NCBI GenBank assembly: GCA_902781095.1 | Contig: CACZHW010000001.1 | Coordinates: forward strand, 1 to 64,000 | Direction of reading: 5' to 3' | DNA length: 64,000 nt | Source of the DNA: an uncultured Eubacteriales bacterium | GTDB lineage: Bacteria; Bacillota; Clostridia; Christensenellales; Aristaeellaceae | Shown here: in pieces, positions 34,125-42,341 of the stretch | Layout: each line of letters starts with the position of its first letter | Position numbering within the stretch: the first letter of the stretch is position 1 | Made by a program: the position numbers and the translations under genes | The notes under the pieces: generated by a model | The model's database searches: none | What the model was told of the DNA's origin: nothing | Seen by the model: only the letters and a program-made list of their open reading frames with translations

Positions 34125-34652
34125 TCATTCCGGCTTTCCCTGGTATTGTGCGCCGCCGAAGCCCAGCACCAGCCGGAACACCGGGCCCAGCAGGAACAAT
34201 CCGGCGCCGAAAGCCGTGCCCTTTCCGAAGGCTTTCGCCAGTTTCATGGACTGTTTGAAATTCAGCACGATGGAGACAATCCCGGCGGCCAGCAGGACAA
34301 CGCCCAGCACCATCGGCAGGTTTTCGTCGGTATAGCCGTCGATGACCTGTACGGCGATGACCATGATGGAGTAGAAGATGCCGATCGACCCGCTCCAGCA
34401 GAGGTCAAACTCCTCGTAGTCGTTCAGAATGGGGATGAGCGACTTCCACCCCGCACGCCCCGCCTTGGTAAAGATCCGCCAGTCCGCGATGACCGACAGG
34501 ACAAACCAGACGACGCCCAGCGCGATGATGAATCCCGTGCCCAGTCCGAAGACCGTGCCGGCGACCGCGGCCTCGTTTGCGGTCATGCCCTCTATCGCGG
34601 CCGTAATCCTCGTCGCCTCTTCCGCCAGTGCCCCGTTAATCCAGATGCCCAT
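34125..34652 (-). CDS. DUF5684-family membrane protein
   Basis: A 175-residue protein with four hydrophobic segments (near residues 36-58, 88-107, 113-132, 142-160). ADWRIFTKAGRAGWKSLIPILNDYEEFDLCW near residues 62-90 is the DUF5684 signature. The family often accompanies signal peptidases and transporters but has no known function. A related segment (LWHMFRKSGVDPRWALVPCARTY) opens the ABC ATPase at 39087-40448, a few genes upstream. It lies 25 bases before the SH3 protein gene. Confidence 0.8.
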   Translation of the reverse strand: MGIWINGALAEEATRITAAIEGMTANEAAVAGTVFGLGTGFIIALGVVWFVLSVIADWRIFTKAGRAGWKSLIPILNDYEEFDLCWSGSIGIFYSIMVIAVQVIDGYTDENLPMVLGVVLLAAGIVSIVLNFKQSMKLAKAFGKGTAFGAGLFLLGPVFRLVLGFGGAQYQGKPE

Positions 34653-34705
34653 AGTATACCCCTCCTCTTTTTTATTGCCGCAGGACCTCTTTCAGGGTTC
34701 CGCCA

Positions 34706-36580
34706 TTATCCGTTTTCAGATGTCATCCATACCCGGTATCGGGCCGGCTGCGCCTCCGCCAGCGCGGCCTGTGCGGGCCCCGATTCCGTGATGCCCTCGC
34801 CCATGTTGGGCACCCTGCGCGAATACCCGAGATCGCCGAAGAAGCAGAACGCGAGCACCGCGCACACCGGGATCAGCACCTTCGTGCTGATCCGCTCCAT
34901 CATGAGGTCCAGCAGCGGCACCAGCAGGTAGACGGCGATCATGCCGCCCACTGCGAATACCGCCAGCCCTTCGCAGCAGATCCGCCCGTTCAGGTTCAGG
35001 AAGTAGCCGGAGTAATCCCACCAGCGCATGCCGTTGGCCCGCTCCATCAGGTAGGACGTCAGGTACTCCACGACGCCGCACAGCACGATGATGGCCGCCG
35101 CCTCCAGCGCAGGCTTTTCGCGCAGGCGGAAGAGCAGCACGGCGATCAGCACGACGCCTCCGCCGTAAATGGGCAGCCACGGGCCGTGGAGGATTCCCCG
35201 GTTGACGAACGTGCCATGGGTGATCATGTGCAGGCTGACCTCCCAGATCCAGCCGACCATGCTGAAGAGCATGAACACGAGGAAGAGGGACCAGACCGTA
35301 GCCGGCATCAGGTAGCTGACCTTGCCGGTCAGCGCGGCGGCCTCCCGCCGCCACAGTCGGTTTACCCGCTGCGGATACGCCAGCCCGTCCAGCTCCATGC
35401 GGCCGACCCTCGCCTGGTGGCGCAGCCCGGCCTGCCGGCTGTAAATCCGCTTGTCGATCGAAGAACCCAGCCAGATGCCGAAATTGACTGCGAAGAAGCG
35501 CTGCACCGGCGTGAGATCCACGATCGGGTTATCGGTGAGGTCCTCCTTGAGGACGATGTCCGCGTAATGCCGCCGCAGCGTTTCCCCGTCCGGATGCACG
35601 AACAGCGCGTCGTCGTCAAGCCGCTCCGCGCCCGGCATCCCGTCGCCTTTGGTCTTGGCGCGCAGCCGGGTGTAAAGTTCCGCGTCCGCCGCCACCCCGT
35701 AGGGAATCGACCAGAGGACGTCCGCAGCCCCGAAGGTGAAAAAGCCCAGGATCCGCCAGCCGACGAAGGAGAGATTGAGCTTGAAGCACTCCCACTTGTG
35801 TCCGTTCATCAGGCGGCGGGAGAGCGTCAGCGCTTCAAAGGGCTTCACGTCCGGGTTTTCCGCGGCGATAAACGGCACGAGGTAGTAGGAGTAGTGCTTG
35901 ATGACGCCGCCGACGATAGTCAGCCACCACAGCCGCTCCAGGATCTCCTTCGCCAGCAGCGTGAGGGCTACCCGGCACCAGCGCCCGACCATCTTAAAGT
36001 GCAGCAGATGGCCGAGCGGCATCCGGCTGTAGATGCGCGTCTCCAGGAACGCGCGCCGCAGAATCGCCGCATGCATATTGCGGATGAAGACCCACACGGC
36101 CGCGTAAAACAGCATGCTGCCCCCGATGAGCAGGATGCCCGTCGCCCGCTCCGAACGGACGATGGACGAAATCGCCGTGGCACCCATCGCATAGAGATGG
36201 CCGGAGTCCACGCTGTTGACCAGGCTGGCCAGCACTCCGCGGCTGTGCCCCAGCGCCGTGTGTTCGGCCGGCGCTGCCTGCATCTGCCGCATCTGGGCAG
36301 CCGCCTCTTCGCGCCGGGCGGTGAGGTTTTCTTTCGAGTAATTCTCGAAAAGCCGTCCTTCTGCCTCTTCCGCCGCCTCTTCTGGCTCTTCAAAGAAGCC
36401 TTCCAGGTCCAGCTCGGTCTCCTGTCCGGTCAGGATGTCATACCAGCTCTGTGCGTTGCCGGTCACATCCGCGAATTCCGTCCCCAGGAAGATGGAGACT
36501 GCGCACAGCACGCACAGCAGCACATAGTGCCGCCTGAGGTGCGCGCGTGCCTTCGTTTTGATGTCTCTGCGATCCAACAT
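34706..36580 (-). CDS. DUF975 and CmpB-like (putative ABC-transporter type IV) fusion membrane protein
   Basis: A 624-residue integral membrane protein. Residues about 1-330 resemble DUF975 (MLDRRDIKTKARAHLRRHY start, helices with SRRLMNGHKWECFKLNLSFVGW and a YGVAADAELY end). Residues about 425-590 match the putative ABC-transporter permease family of PF06541 type (GWIWEVSLHMITHGTFVNRGILHGPWLPIYGGG, EYLTSYLMERANGMRWWDYSGYFLNLNGRICCEGL). An acidic extracytoplasmic loop with EEPEEAAEEAEGR lies near residue 65. The ATG at 36580 matches the DUF975 start. Function unknown. Confidence 0.8.
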   Translation of the reverse strand: MLDRRDIKTKARAHLRRHYVLLCVLCAVSIFLGTEFADVTGNAQSWYDILTGQETELDLEGFFEEPEEAAEEAEGRLFENYSKENLTARREEAAAQMRQMQAAPAEHTALGHSRGVLASLVNSVDSGHLYAMGATAISSIVRSERATGILLIGGSMLFYAAVWVFIRNMHAAILRRAFLETRIYSRMPLGHLLHFKMVGRWCRVALTLLAKEILERLWWLTIVGGVIKHYSYYLVPFIAAENPDVKPFEALTLSRRLMNGHKWECFKLNLSFVGWRILGFFTFGAADVLWSIPYGVAADAELYTRLRAKTKGDGMPGAERLDDDALFVHPDGETLRRHYADIVLKEDLTDNPIVDLTPVQRFFAVNFGIWLGSSIDKRIYSRQAGLRHQARVGRMELDGLAYPQRVNRLWRREAAALTGKVSYLMPATVWSLFLVFMLFSMVGWIWEVSLHMITHGTFVNRGILHGPWLPIYGGGVVLIAVLLFRLREKPALEAAAIIVLCGVVEYLTSYLMERANGMRWWDYSGYFLNLNGRICCEGLAVFAVGGMIAVYLLVPLLDLMMERISTKVLIPVCAVLAFCFFGDLGYSRRVPNMGEGITESGPAQAALAEAQPARYRVWMTSENG

Positions 36581-36591
36581 GGCTTTTGTCC

Positions 36592-37770
36592 TTACTCGAA
36601 ACGGAAATTGACGACGGTGATTTCGCTGTCCGTTCCCACCCGCATCGGCGGCCCGTAATACCCGACGCCCGCCGTGACGAGCGTGGAAATCCCCGCGATC
36701 GTCTTGAGACCGTAAGCGTTCTCGTTGAAGAGCGGGATGATGAGGTTGCCGGGGAAGAGCTGCCCGTTGTGCGTATGGCCGCACAGCACCGCGTCCGCAC
36801 CCGCCTGCGCCAGGGCCAGGAATTCCCTGGGCTCATGCTCCAGCACGAGGACCGGGAGGCTCCTGTCGGCGTCCTTCAGCAGTTCGGCGGCACTCATGCG
36901 GTTGGCCGTCCCGTCCCCGGCCTTGTCGCCGTCGATGCGGCCCGCCAGCTGCACGCTCTCCCCCAGCCGGACCGTTTCGTCCGCCAGCATCCGAAAGCCG
37001 CACCGCTGCAGAAACGCATCCATCTGCGCCGTGCGGAAGGCGCGGCTGACGGGCGAAATCGGGAACCCGCCGAAGAGCGTCTCCTCCACGTCGTGGTTGC
37101 CGTAGACGGCGAAGACGCCGTATTTCGAGCGGATCCCGCTGAGCGCCTGCGCGTACGCCTCCGGGTTTGCAAGCGCCGCGTAGCTGCTGGTGAAGATATC
37201 GCCGGCGACGAGCACCGCGTCCGGCTCCTCCCGGTTGATCAGCTCCACCATCCGCTGTGTGGTGGACAGTTTGGAGTTGACGGAGAGGTGCAGGTCACCG
37301 ATGAGCACGATCTTCATTTCCCGCGTCTCACCCGCAGGCTTTCCCACGGTGATGTCATAGCGCTTGACTTTGGTCTGCTGCGCGTGGATGAGGCCGCAGA
37401 CCGTCACCGCAAGGGCGAGCGCCAGGCTCGTGCACAGCACGGCGCCGGGCCACAGGCCGCCGCCCGCGTGCAGCACAAGGTGCCGGATCCCCATGAGGAT
37501 CATCAGCATCAGCAGGATCCCTCCGTAGTAGATGAAGAACCCCAGCCAGATGTTGCCCGCGCCCTGCAGCGCAGATTTCACACGGCTGTCCGGCAGAAAG
37601 GCGCCGAAGACCGGCAGCAGGGCCAGAAGGGTGAACACCGTCATCCAGTACCGCCTGGCCCCGGCTGCCACGCCGCCCGTCCAGTACCACCACCGCAGGC
37701 AGAGATCGGTCAGAAAGCCGGTCAGCACCACCTGGGCCGCGTAAACCAGGATCAATACGATAGAAGCCAT
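36592..37770 (-). CDS. Membrane metallophosphoesterase (YkuE-like)
   Basis: A 392-residue protein. Residues 1-135 contain four hydrophobic segments. The calcineurin-like domain follows, with GDLHLS near residue 158, AGDIF, GNHDVEET near residue 224, LEHEP and GHTHNGQLFP near residue 328 supplying the two-metal site. Proteins of this kind (YkuE, YaeI) act at the membrane, with lipid or nucleotide phosphoesters proposed as substrates. It is 11 bases upstream of the DUF975 fusion gene and in the same run as the ABC pair. Confidence 0.88.
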   Translation of the reverse strand: MASIVLILVYAAQVVLTGFLTDLCLRWWYWTGGVAAGARRYWMTVFTLLALLPVFGAFLPDSRVKSALQGAGNIWLGFFIYYGGILLMLMILMGIRHLVLHAGGGLWPGAVLCTSLALALAVTVCGLIHAQQTKVKRYDITVGKPAGETREMKIVLIGDLHLSVNSKLSTTQRMVELINREEPDAVLVAGDIFTSSYAALANPEAYAQALSGIRSKYGVFAVYGNHDVEETLFGGFPISPVSRAFRTAQMDAFLQRCGFRMLADETVRLGESVQLAGRIDGDKAGDGTANRMSAAELLKDADRSLPVLVLEHEPREFLALAQAGADAVLCGHTHNGQLFPGNLIIPLFNENAYGLKTIAGISTLVTAGVGYYGPPMRVGTDSEITVVNFRFE

Positions 37771-37795
37771 GCCGTCCCCCTTTTTGATTTCCGTC

Positions 37796-39094
37796 TCAGC
37801 GTTTGTCGTGATCGATAAACTCCAGCGTGACGGCCGCCAGCAGCGCGTACAGCAGCGCGAACGAGACCAGGGTCATCCAGTTGCTAAGGATGTTCTCCCG
37901 CGTGTTGCTGTATTCTTCGGTAAAGCTGGCCTCCATCGCCCGCCGCTGGATGTAATCCCGCACCCGGTCTTTGCCGGCCAGATCCAGCAGTCTGCCCACC
38001 GTCGTGCGGAAGGTGACCCCTCTGTCCCGAAGCTGCGCCACGTCCTCGTTGGCGGAAAGCGCGTCCGCAAGACGGCCGACCGTCGTAACGCCGCCCAGCT
38101 GTACGTCCCGGTACCGCTCCAGTAGCCTGTCGGCTTTCAGCAGCCCCAGAACGTCGCCCAGCGTCACCCCGTCCGCAAGGCGGGTTTCCAGCAGGCGTTT
38201 TACCGTGACGGACGACTCCAGCGCCGCCTTCACCTCGCCCAGCGTAAAGACGCGGCCCACCTCGGCGGCGCGGATCTCCTCCACGGCCGGGTTCTCCTTG
38301 TCCCCCAGCAGGTCCAGCACCTGCCCCAGGGTGACGGTGCCGCCGATCTCCTGTCCCTGCATCCGTTCCAGCGTGTTCCAAGCCGCCACCAGCGGGCGGT
38401 TGTTGTAATCTGTCTGGGCGCAGATGACCCGCAGCCCGTAGTTTGAGATCGTGTACCGGGTAAGGCCCGCGCTCCACTTGGGCAGGCTCAGCATGCCGCC
38501 GGAGAAGATCAGCTGGAAGATCAGCACGAAGGGCATGACCGTCATGGCCGCCGTCGTCGAGTGCGACAGCGCGGACATCCACAGCGACAGCATGTCCGCA
38601 GCGTAGGAGACGATGAACACCGAGATGCCGATATCTGCAATCAGCCAGGGCGTAAAGAGCCCTTTCTCGGGGAACTGGACGCCCGTCAGGTGCAGGACGT
38701 ACATCGTGACGCCCGTCTGCAGCAGGCACAGCATGCCCTGGTACAGCATGTGCGAAAACACATAGGCGGAAATGTGCATGCCGGAACGGTGTTCCCGCTT
38801 GACGATGCTCCTCTCCCGGCAGATGACCTGGATGGAGTTGAAGCATCCGTTCCAGATGCCTACGCAGGTCAGGGCGAACGCGCCCATCAGCGAGCCCTCC
38901 ATATTGACGAAGAGCCGCCTGCGGATCACCATGCCCACCAGGCCGGCGATCAGTGCCGCCATCGGCAGCACCTTCCAGTCGTTCTGGTAGACGAACATCC
39001 GCAGCTGTTTGCCCAGATAGATGAAGACCTGCGCACCGCGGCCGCGGTGCCGGATCCGGAAGCGGCGGGAGGCGCCTGCGCTCTTTTCAGCCAT
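37796..39094 (-). CDS. ABC-2-type permease with a repeat-bearing insertion
   Basis: A 432-residue membrane protein. Residues 1-230 show an ABC-2/ABCG-like permease arrangement with about five helices (WKVLPMAALIAGLVGMVIRRRL, GAFALTCVGIWNGCFNSIQVICRERSIVKREHRSGM, LSHSTTAAMTVMPFVLIFQLIFSGGML). Residues about 255-375 are soluble and contain five or six degenerate copies of a VTLGxVLxLL motif at about 20-25 residue spacing. The last helix is near residues 402-425. It overlaps the ATPase gene by eight bases and must form a transporter with it; the substrate is unknown. Confidence 0.8.
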   Translation of the reverse strand: MAEKSAGASRRFRIRHRGRGAQVFIYLGKQLRMFVYQNDWKVLPMAALIAGLVGMVIRRRLFVNMEGSLMGAFALTCVGIWNGCFNSIQVICRERSIVKREHRSGMHISAYVFSHMLYQGMLCLLQTGVTMYVLHLTGVQFPEKGLFTPWLIADIGISVFIVSYAADMLSLWMSALSHSTTAAMTVMPFVLIFQLIFSGGMLSLPKWSAGLTRYTISNYGLRVICAQTDYNNRPLVAAWNTLERMQGQEIGGTVTLGQVLDLLGDKENPAVEEIRAAEVGRVFTLGEVKAALESSVTVKRLLETRLADGVTLGDVLGLLKADRLLERYRDVQLGGVTTVGRLADALSANEDVAQLRDRGVTFRTTVGRLLDLAGKDRVRDYIQRRAMEASFTEEYSNTRENILSNWMTLVSFALLYALLAAVTLEFIDHDKR

Positions 39095-40448
39095 GCTGCA
39101 CCTCCGCGAACCGTGCGATCAGTTCGTCCGCCCGGCCTTCTCCGCCTTCGTCCCTGCCGCTTACGGCCCGCACGATCTCTTCCATCTTCTTCCTGCCGAA
39201 GAAGGCCCTCGCCTCGGCGATGCTGCCGTAGAAGGCCAGCCGGCCCGTGCGCGCACTGTCCTTTGCCAGCACGATGACGTCGTCGAACAGGTCGATGACG
39301 CGGTCCGGCGTGTGGGTGATGACCAGGACGATTTTCCCCATGTCGGCGATTTTGCGCAGCTGCTGCATCAGTTCCCTCGCCATGACGCCGTCCAGGCCGG
39401 AATCGGGCTCGTCCAGGATGAACAGCGAGGGGTTGGAAAGGAACTCCATCGCGATGGAGAGGCGTTTTTTCTGCCCGCCGGACATCTTCTCGACGAGCGT
39501 ATGCCTGGCCGGCGTCAGGCCGAAGATCTCCAGAACCTGCCGGACGCGCTCCTTCCGCCTGGCGGCGGAGACGTTGAAGGGCAGGCGCAGCTTCGCGGCG
39601 TCCAGCAGCGTGGCTTCCGCGGTGTCCTTTTCGCGCATCAGCTCCTGCTGGGGCACAAAGCCGATTTCGAACTGCATCTTTTTATACTGTTTATAGAGGT
39701 TGCCGCCGTTGAGCATCACTTCCGCATCCGCCTTTTCATAGCCGTTGACGGCGTTGAGAAAGGTGGTCTTGCCCGCACCGGAGCCGCCCAGCAGCAGCAC
39801 CATATGCCCCGGCTTGATGTTCAGGTGGATGTCCCGCAGCAGGGTCTTCTTCTGGAAGAACTCCGTAACCGTCCGCTTCTGGAGGTTGACCGTCAGGCCT
39901 TCGCCCGCCTCCACAAAGCCGCCGGAAACCGCCCTGGCCAGTTCTTCGCGGATATCCTCCAGCTTCCAGGCGGGCTGGTATTTCGCATTGAAACCGTAGA
40001 CGAGCGCCGGGATGAACGGAAACAGGAGCCAGAGCACGATCCACCGCCGGCTGACGCCGTAGACCTCCGTCAGTCCCGCGCTGACGCGGACCCAATACAC
40101 GATCTGCACGAAGGTCAGCGCCAGGTCGACGACGCCCACCAGCAGAAGGACCGTCTCTGCGCGGTCACCCAAAGCCGCAAGGTATCCGGCTTCGATCTGC
40201 GAAAGCTGAAGAATCTGGAGCGGCAGCAGCAGAAATTCCGTCACGCTGAGCACGCGGCCTTCCGGCTCACGCCCCGCGCACCGCGAAAGCATGTACGTTC
40301 TGGCGCAGGGTACCAGCGCCCAGCGCGGATCCACGCCGGACTTGCGAAACATGTGCCACAGGCCGGCGATGAAGGGCAACTTGAGCGCGGCCCAGCCAAG
40401 TTTGCTCTCCCCCAGAAGCAGTATGGAGAGGATCTTCAAGACCACCAT
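39087..40448 (-). CDS. ABC transporter ATPase (ABCG-like) with an N-terminal membrane domain
   Basis: A 453-residue protein. Residues 1-155 carry about four hydrophobic segments and a DUF5684-like stretch (LWHMFRKSGVDPRWALVPC). The ATPase covers about residues 185-400: Walker A GGSGAGKTT near residue 223, a Q-loop FVPQQE, the signature MSGGQKKRLSIAMEF and Walker B LFILDEPDSGLD, an ABCG-type pattern. Fusion of the membrane part to the ATPase is not usual for this subfamily. The gene heads a six-gene run to the SH3 protein at 32.9 kb, with its partner permease next. Confidence 0.86.
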   Translation of the reverse strand: MVVLKILSILLLGESKLGWAALKLPFIAGLWHMFRKSGVDPRWALVPCARTYMLSRCAGREPEGRVLSVTEFLLLPLQILQLSQIEAGYLAALGDRAETVLLLVGVVDLALTFVQIVYWVRVSAGLTEVYGVSRRWIVLWLLFPFIPALVYGFNAKYQPAWKLEDIREELARAVSGGFVEAGEGLTVNLQKRTVTEFFQKKTLLRDIHLNIKPGHMVLLLGGSGAGKTTFLNAVNGYEKADAEVMLNGGNLYKQYKKMQFEIGFVPQQELMREKDTAEATLLDAAKLRLPFNVSAARRKERVRQVLEIFGLTPARHTLVEKMSGGQKKRLSIAMEFLSNPSLFILDEPDSGLDGVMARELMQQLRKIADMGKIVLVITHTPDRVIDLFDDVIVLAKDSARTGRLAFYGSIAEARAFFGRKKMEEIVRAVSGRDEGGEGRADELIARFAEVQHG

Positions 40449-40484
40449 CCCGTTTCCCCTTTCCCTTTGTTGCCCGCATTCACG

Positions 40485-40513
40485 TTGCTTTTACCGGAGC
40501 GCCGCCTTATAAT
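40485..40513 (+). promoter_or_regulatory. Promoter of the plus-strand membrane protein gene
   Basis: TTGCTT (40485-40490), a 17-base spacer and TATAAT (40508-40513), 47 bases before the start codon of the 290-residue protein. Confidence 0.75.
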
Positions 40514-40559
40514 AGAACAGCGTCCGCCACACCTCCATCCCCGAAAAGGAAGGTATCAA

Positions 40560-41432
40560 ATGAAACTGTACAGAAGCCACCTGAAACCGCTCGCGCTCGC
40601 ACTGGGCATCCTGTCCGTGCTGATCATCGCGGCCGGCCTGCCGCTCATGCGGTTTTTCCCCGGGCGTTCCCCCGGCATCAGCCCGCTCTACATCCTGGCC
40701 CGCTGCGTGCTGGGCCTTCTCTCCGCAGCCGTAGCCTGGTTTACGGCCTGCCGGAACCGGCATTACCGCACCGCGTTTATCCTGTCGGCCGCGCTGCTGG
40801 CAGCCGCCGTCACGCTGACCATCCTGTTCGGCGGCAACAAGCTGGACGACCTCACCGACATCATGACGCTCATGATGCTGCTGCTCGCCTATACGCTGCT
40901 GCGCGCCAACCAGTCCGAACGCCGCTGGAAACGGATCCTCGCCCGGAAGGGCACCGTGCTCGATCTGAAGATCGGCAGCAGGGACGACCTGTTCAACCCC
41001 ATCGTCCTGGCCCCGCACCTGGAGATCAACGGCGCCGTCGTGGACGCGGTGGATCATTACCTGGCCACGGCGGGGAAAAACGCGCCGCTGACGCTCTGCC
41101 TGCACTGTGCGGAGAGAATCTCCGTGCCGCTGCAGGAGACGCTGCGCGAGGTCTACCGGTCCCACTACGAGGACGAAGAGCGCCGGGTCAGCAGCTATCT
41201 CAAAAGCCGCTACTCGCGGGGCATTTTCCTGCTGCTGCTCAGCATCGGCGCGCTGACCGTCTGGGAGCGCTTTATGCGCCAGTACAGCACGAGCACGCTG
41301 TGGCAGGTGCTCGGCAATTTCGCCGCCTTCAGCCTTTGGCAGATCGGCAACACCTATTTCGAGCGCTCGGAGGCGCTGGGCTCCCTCGCACAGATCCTCA
41401 TCGCCAAGCACGCGGAGATCCAGTTCCTGTAA
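40560..41432 (+). CDS. Membrane protein of unknown function
   Basis: A 290-residue protein with four hydrophobic segments in the first half (about residues 13-32, 44-62, 70-88, 97-113) and one or two near the C-terminus (RGIFLLLLSIGALTVWERF, NFAAFSLWQIG). Between them lies a soluble part of about 100 residues (LDLKIGSRDDLFNPIVLAPHLEINGAVVDAVDHYL), with a Cys pair (LCLHCAER). No family was recognised. The ATG at 40560 follows AAGGAAGG; the longer open frame upstream is antisense to the ABC genes. It is a single-gene unit with promoter and terminator. Confidence 0.75.
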   Translation: MKLYRSHLKPLALALGILSVLIIAAGLPLMRFFPGRSPGISPLYILARCVLGLLSAAVAWFTACRNRHYRTAFILSAALLAAAVTLTILFGGNKLDDLTDIMTLMMLLLAYTLLRANQSERRWKRILARKGTVLDLKIGSRDDLFNPIVLAPHLEINGAVVDAVDHYLATAGKNAPLTLCLHCAERISVPLQETLREVYRSHYEDEERRVSSYLKSRYSRGIFLLLLSIGALTVWERFMRQYSTSTLWQVLGNFAAFSLWQIGNTYFERSEALGSLAQILIAKHAEIQFL

Positions 41433-41451
41433 CCGGACCGCACGGCTTATC

Positions 41452-41487
41452 AAAAATCCGCTGCATTTCGGCAGCGGCTTTCTTTTT
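41452..41487. terminator. Bidirectional terminator between convergent genes
   Basis: Stem CCGCTGC/GCAGCGG (41458-41464 with 41471-41477), flanked by CAAAAAT and CTTTCTTTTT. It serves the membrane protein gene on the plus strand and the partner-switching operon on the minus strand. Confidence 0.8.
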
Positions 41488-41498
41488 GGCCCTTTGGC

Positions 41499-41795
41499 TT
41501 ATTCGACCGTCAGGATGTCCGAGAAGCCCGTCACGTCAAAGACTTCCTTTACGATCTCATTGACGTGGATGACCTTCATGCCGCCCTTGCGGCTCATCGT
41601 CTTATGGGCGGCCAGCAGCACGCGCAGCCCGGCGGACGAGATATAATCCAGCTTCGAAAAATCCAGGACGAGCTGCTCTGCCGCAGGCATATCCCTTCCC
41701 AGCGCGGCTTCCAGCTCCGGTGCCGTCATGGTGTCCAGCCGGCCTTCAACGCCGACGCAGAGTGTCCCCGCGTCCATTCTGGAGTTGATGTTCAT
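41499..41795 (-). CDS. STAS-domain anti-sigma-factor antagonist (intact copy)
   Basis: A 98-residue STAS protein of the SpoIIAA/RsbV type. VEGRLDTMTAPELE leads into the core strand LVLDFSKLDYISSAGLRVLLAAHK, where the serine of ISSAG near residue 60 is the expected phosphorylation site. It is the last gene of the partner-switching run: the RsbW-like kinase upstream would phosphorylate it and the SpoIIE phosphatase would reactivate it. The ATG at 41795 follows GGGAGGTTACGG. Its paralogue at 46653-46949 has the same length but a stop at codon 9. Confidence 0.92.
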   Translation of the reverse strand: MNINSRMDAGTLCVGVEGRLDTMTAPELEAALGRDMPAAEQLVLDFSKLDYISSAGLRVLLAAHKTMSRKGGMKVIHVNEIVKEVFDVTGFSDILTVE

Positions 41796-41936
41796 GCCCG
41801 TAACCTCCCGTTTCCTTTCTTGTCCGTCGTTTTCCGCAGCCCGCAGAAAACGATTTTCGTCAAATACTCTAAACCCCGCAGGGCGAATTGTCAAGGGCTG
41901 TCAAAGAGTTCCGTCCGGCACGGTCCGAAAACGCAT

Positions 41937-42341
41937 TCAGCGGATTTTTTTGCGGATGCTCAGCACGTTCTGTCCGTCCCTGTACGCGTAGCGCACCTCA
42001 TCCATGGTTTTGCGCACGAGAAAGATGCCGAGCCCGCCGATCGGCCGCTCGTCCGCGCCCAGCGACACGTCCGGCTCCGCCGCCTGCAGCGGATCGTACG
42101 GGATCCCGTCGTCCGTGAAGGTCAGCACCACGGCGCCGTCTTCCTCTTCCATCGTCACCGTCGCGCTGCCCGCCCTGTCCGGATAGGCATACTGCGCGAT
42201 GTTGCTGAAGATTTCGTCGACGGCGACGTCGATCTGCATCTGCGCCTTCATGCCGCAGCCCATCTCCTCCAGTCCGGCGTCGACGAAAGCCATCAGCTCG
42301 TTGATCTTCTCAAGCTTCGCTTCCAGTGTCAGCTGCTTCAT
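41937..42341 (-). CDS. RsbW-like serine kinase/anti-sigma factor
   Basis: A 134-residue GHKL protein (HATPase_c_2 type). The N box is IDVAVDEIFSNIAQYAY near residues 37-53 with Glu and Asn in place; the G1 box is FTDDGIPYDP near residue 74; the G2 box is IGGLGIFLVRKTMDE near residue 101. Such proteins bind a sigma factor or another target and phosphorylate the STAS partner. Its start overlaps the SpoIIE gene end by 32 bases. The target is not visible; no sigma factor gene lies in the window. Confidence 0.9.
   Translation of the reverse strand: MKQLTLEAKLEKINELMAFVDAGLEEMGCGMKAQMQIDVAVDEIFSNIAQYAYPDRAGSATVTMEEEDGAVVLTFTDDGIPYDPLQAAEPDVSLGADERPIGGLGIFLVRKTMDEVRYAYRDGQNVLSIRKKIR

Noticed and set aside
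39021..40559. N-terminal extension of the plus-strand membrane protein
   Set aside because: This part is antisense to the ABC ATPase gene. The real start at 40560 has its own promoter and AAGGAAGG site.
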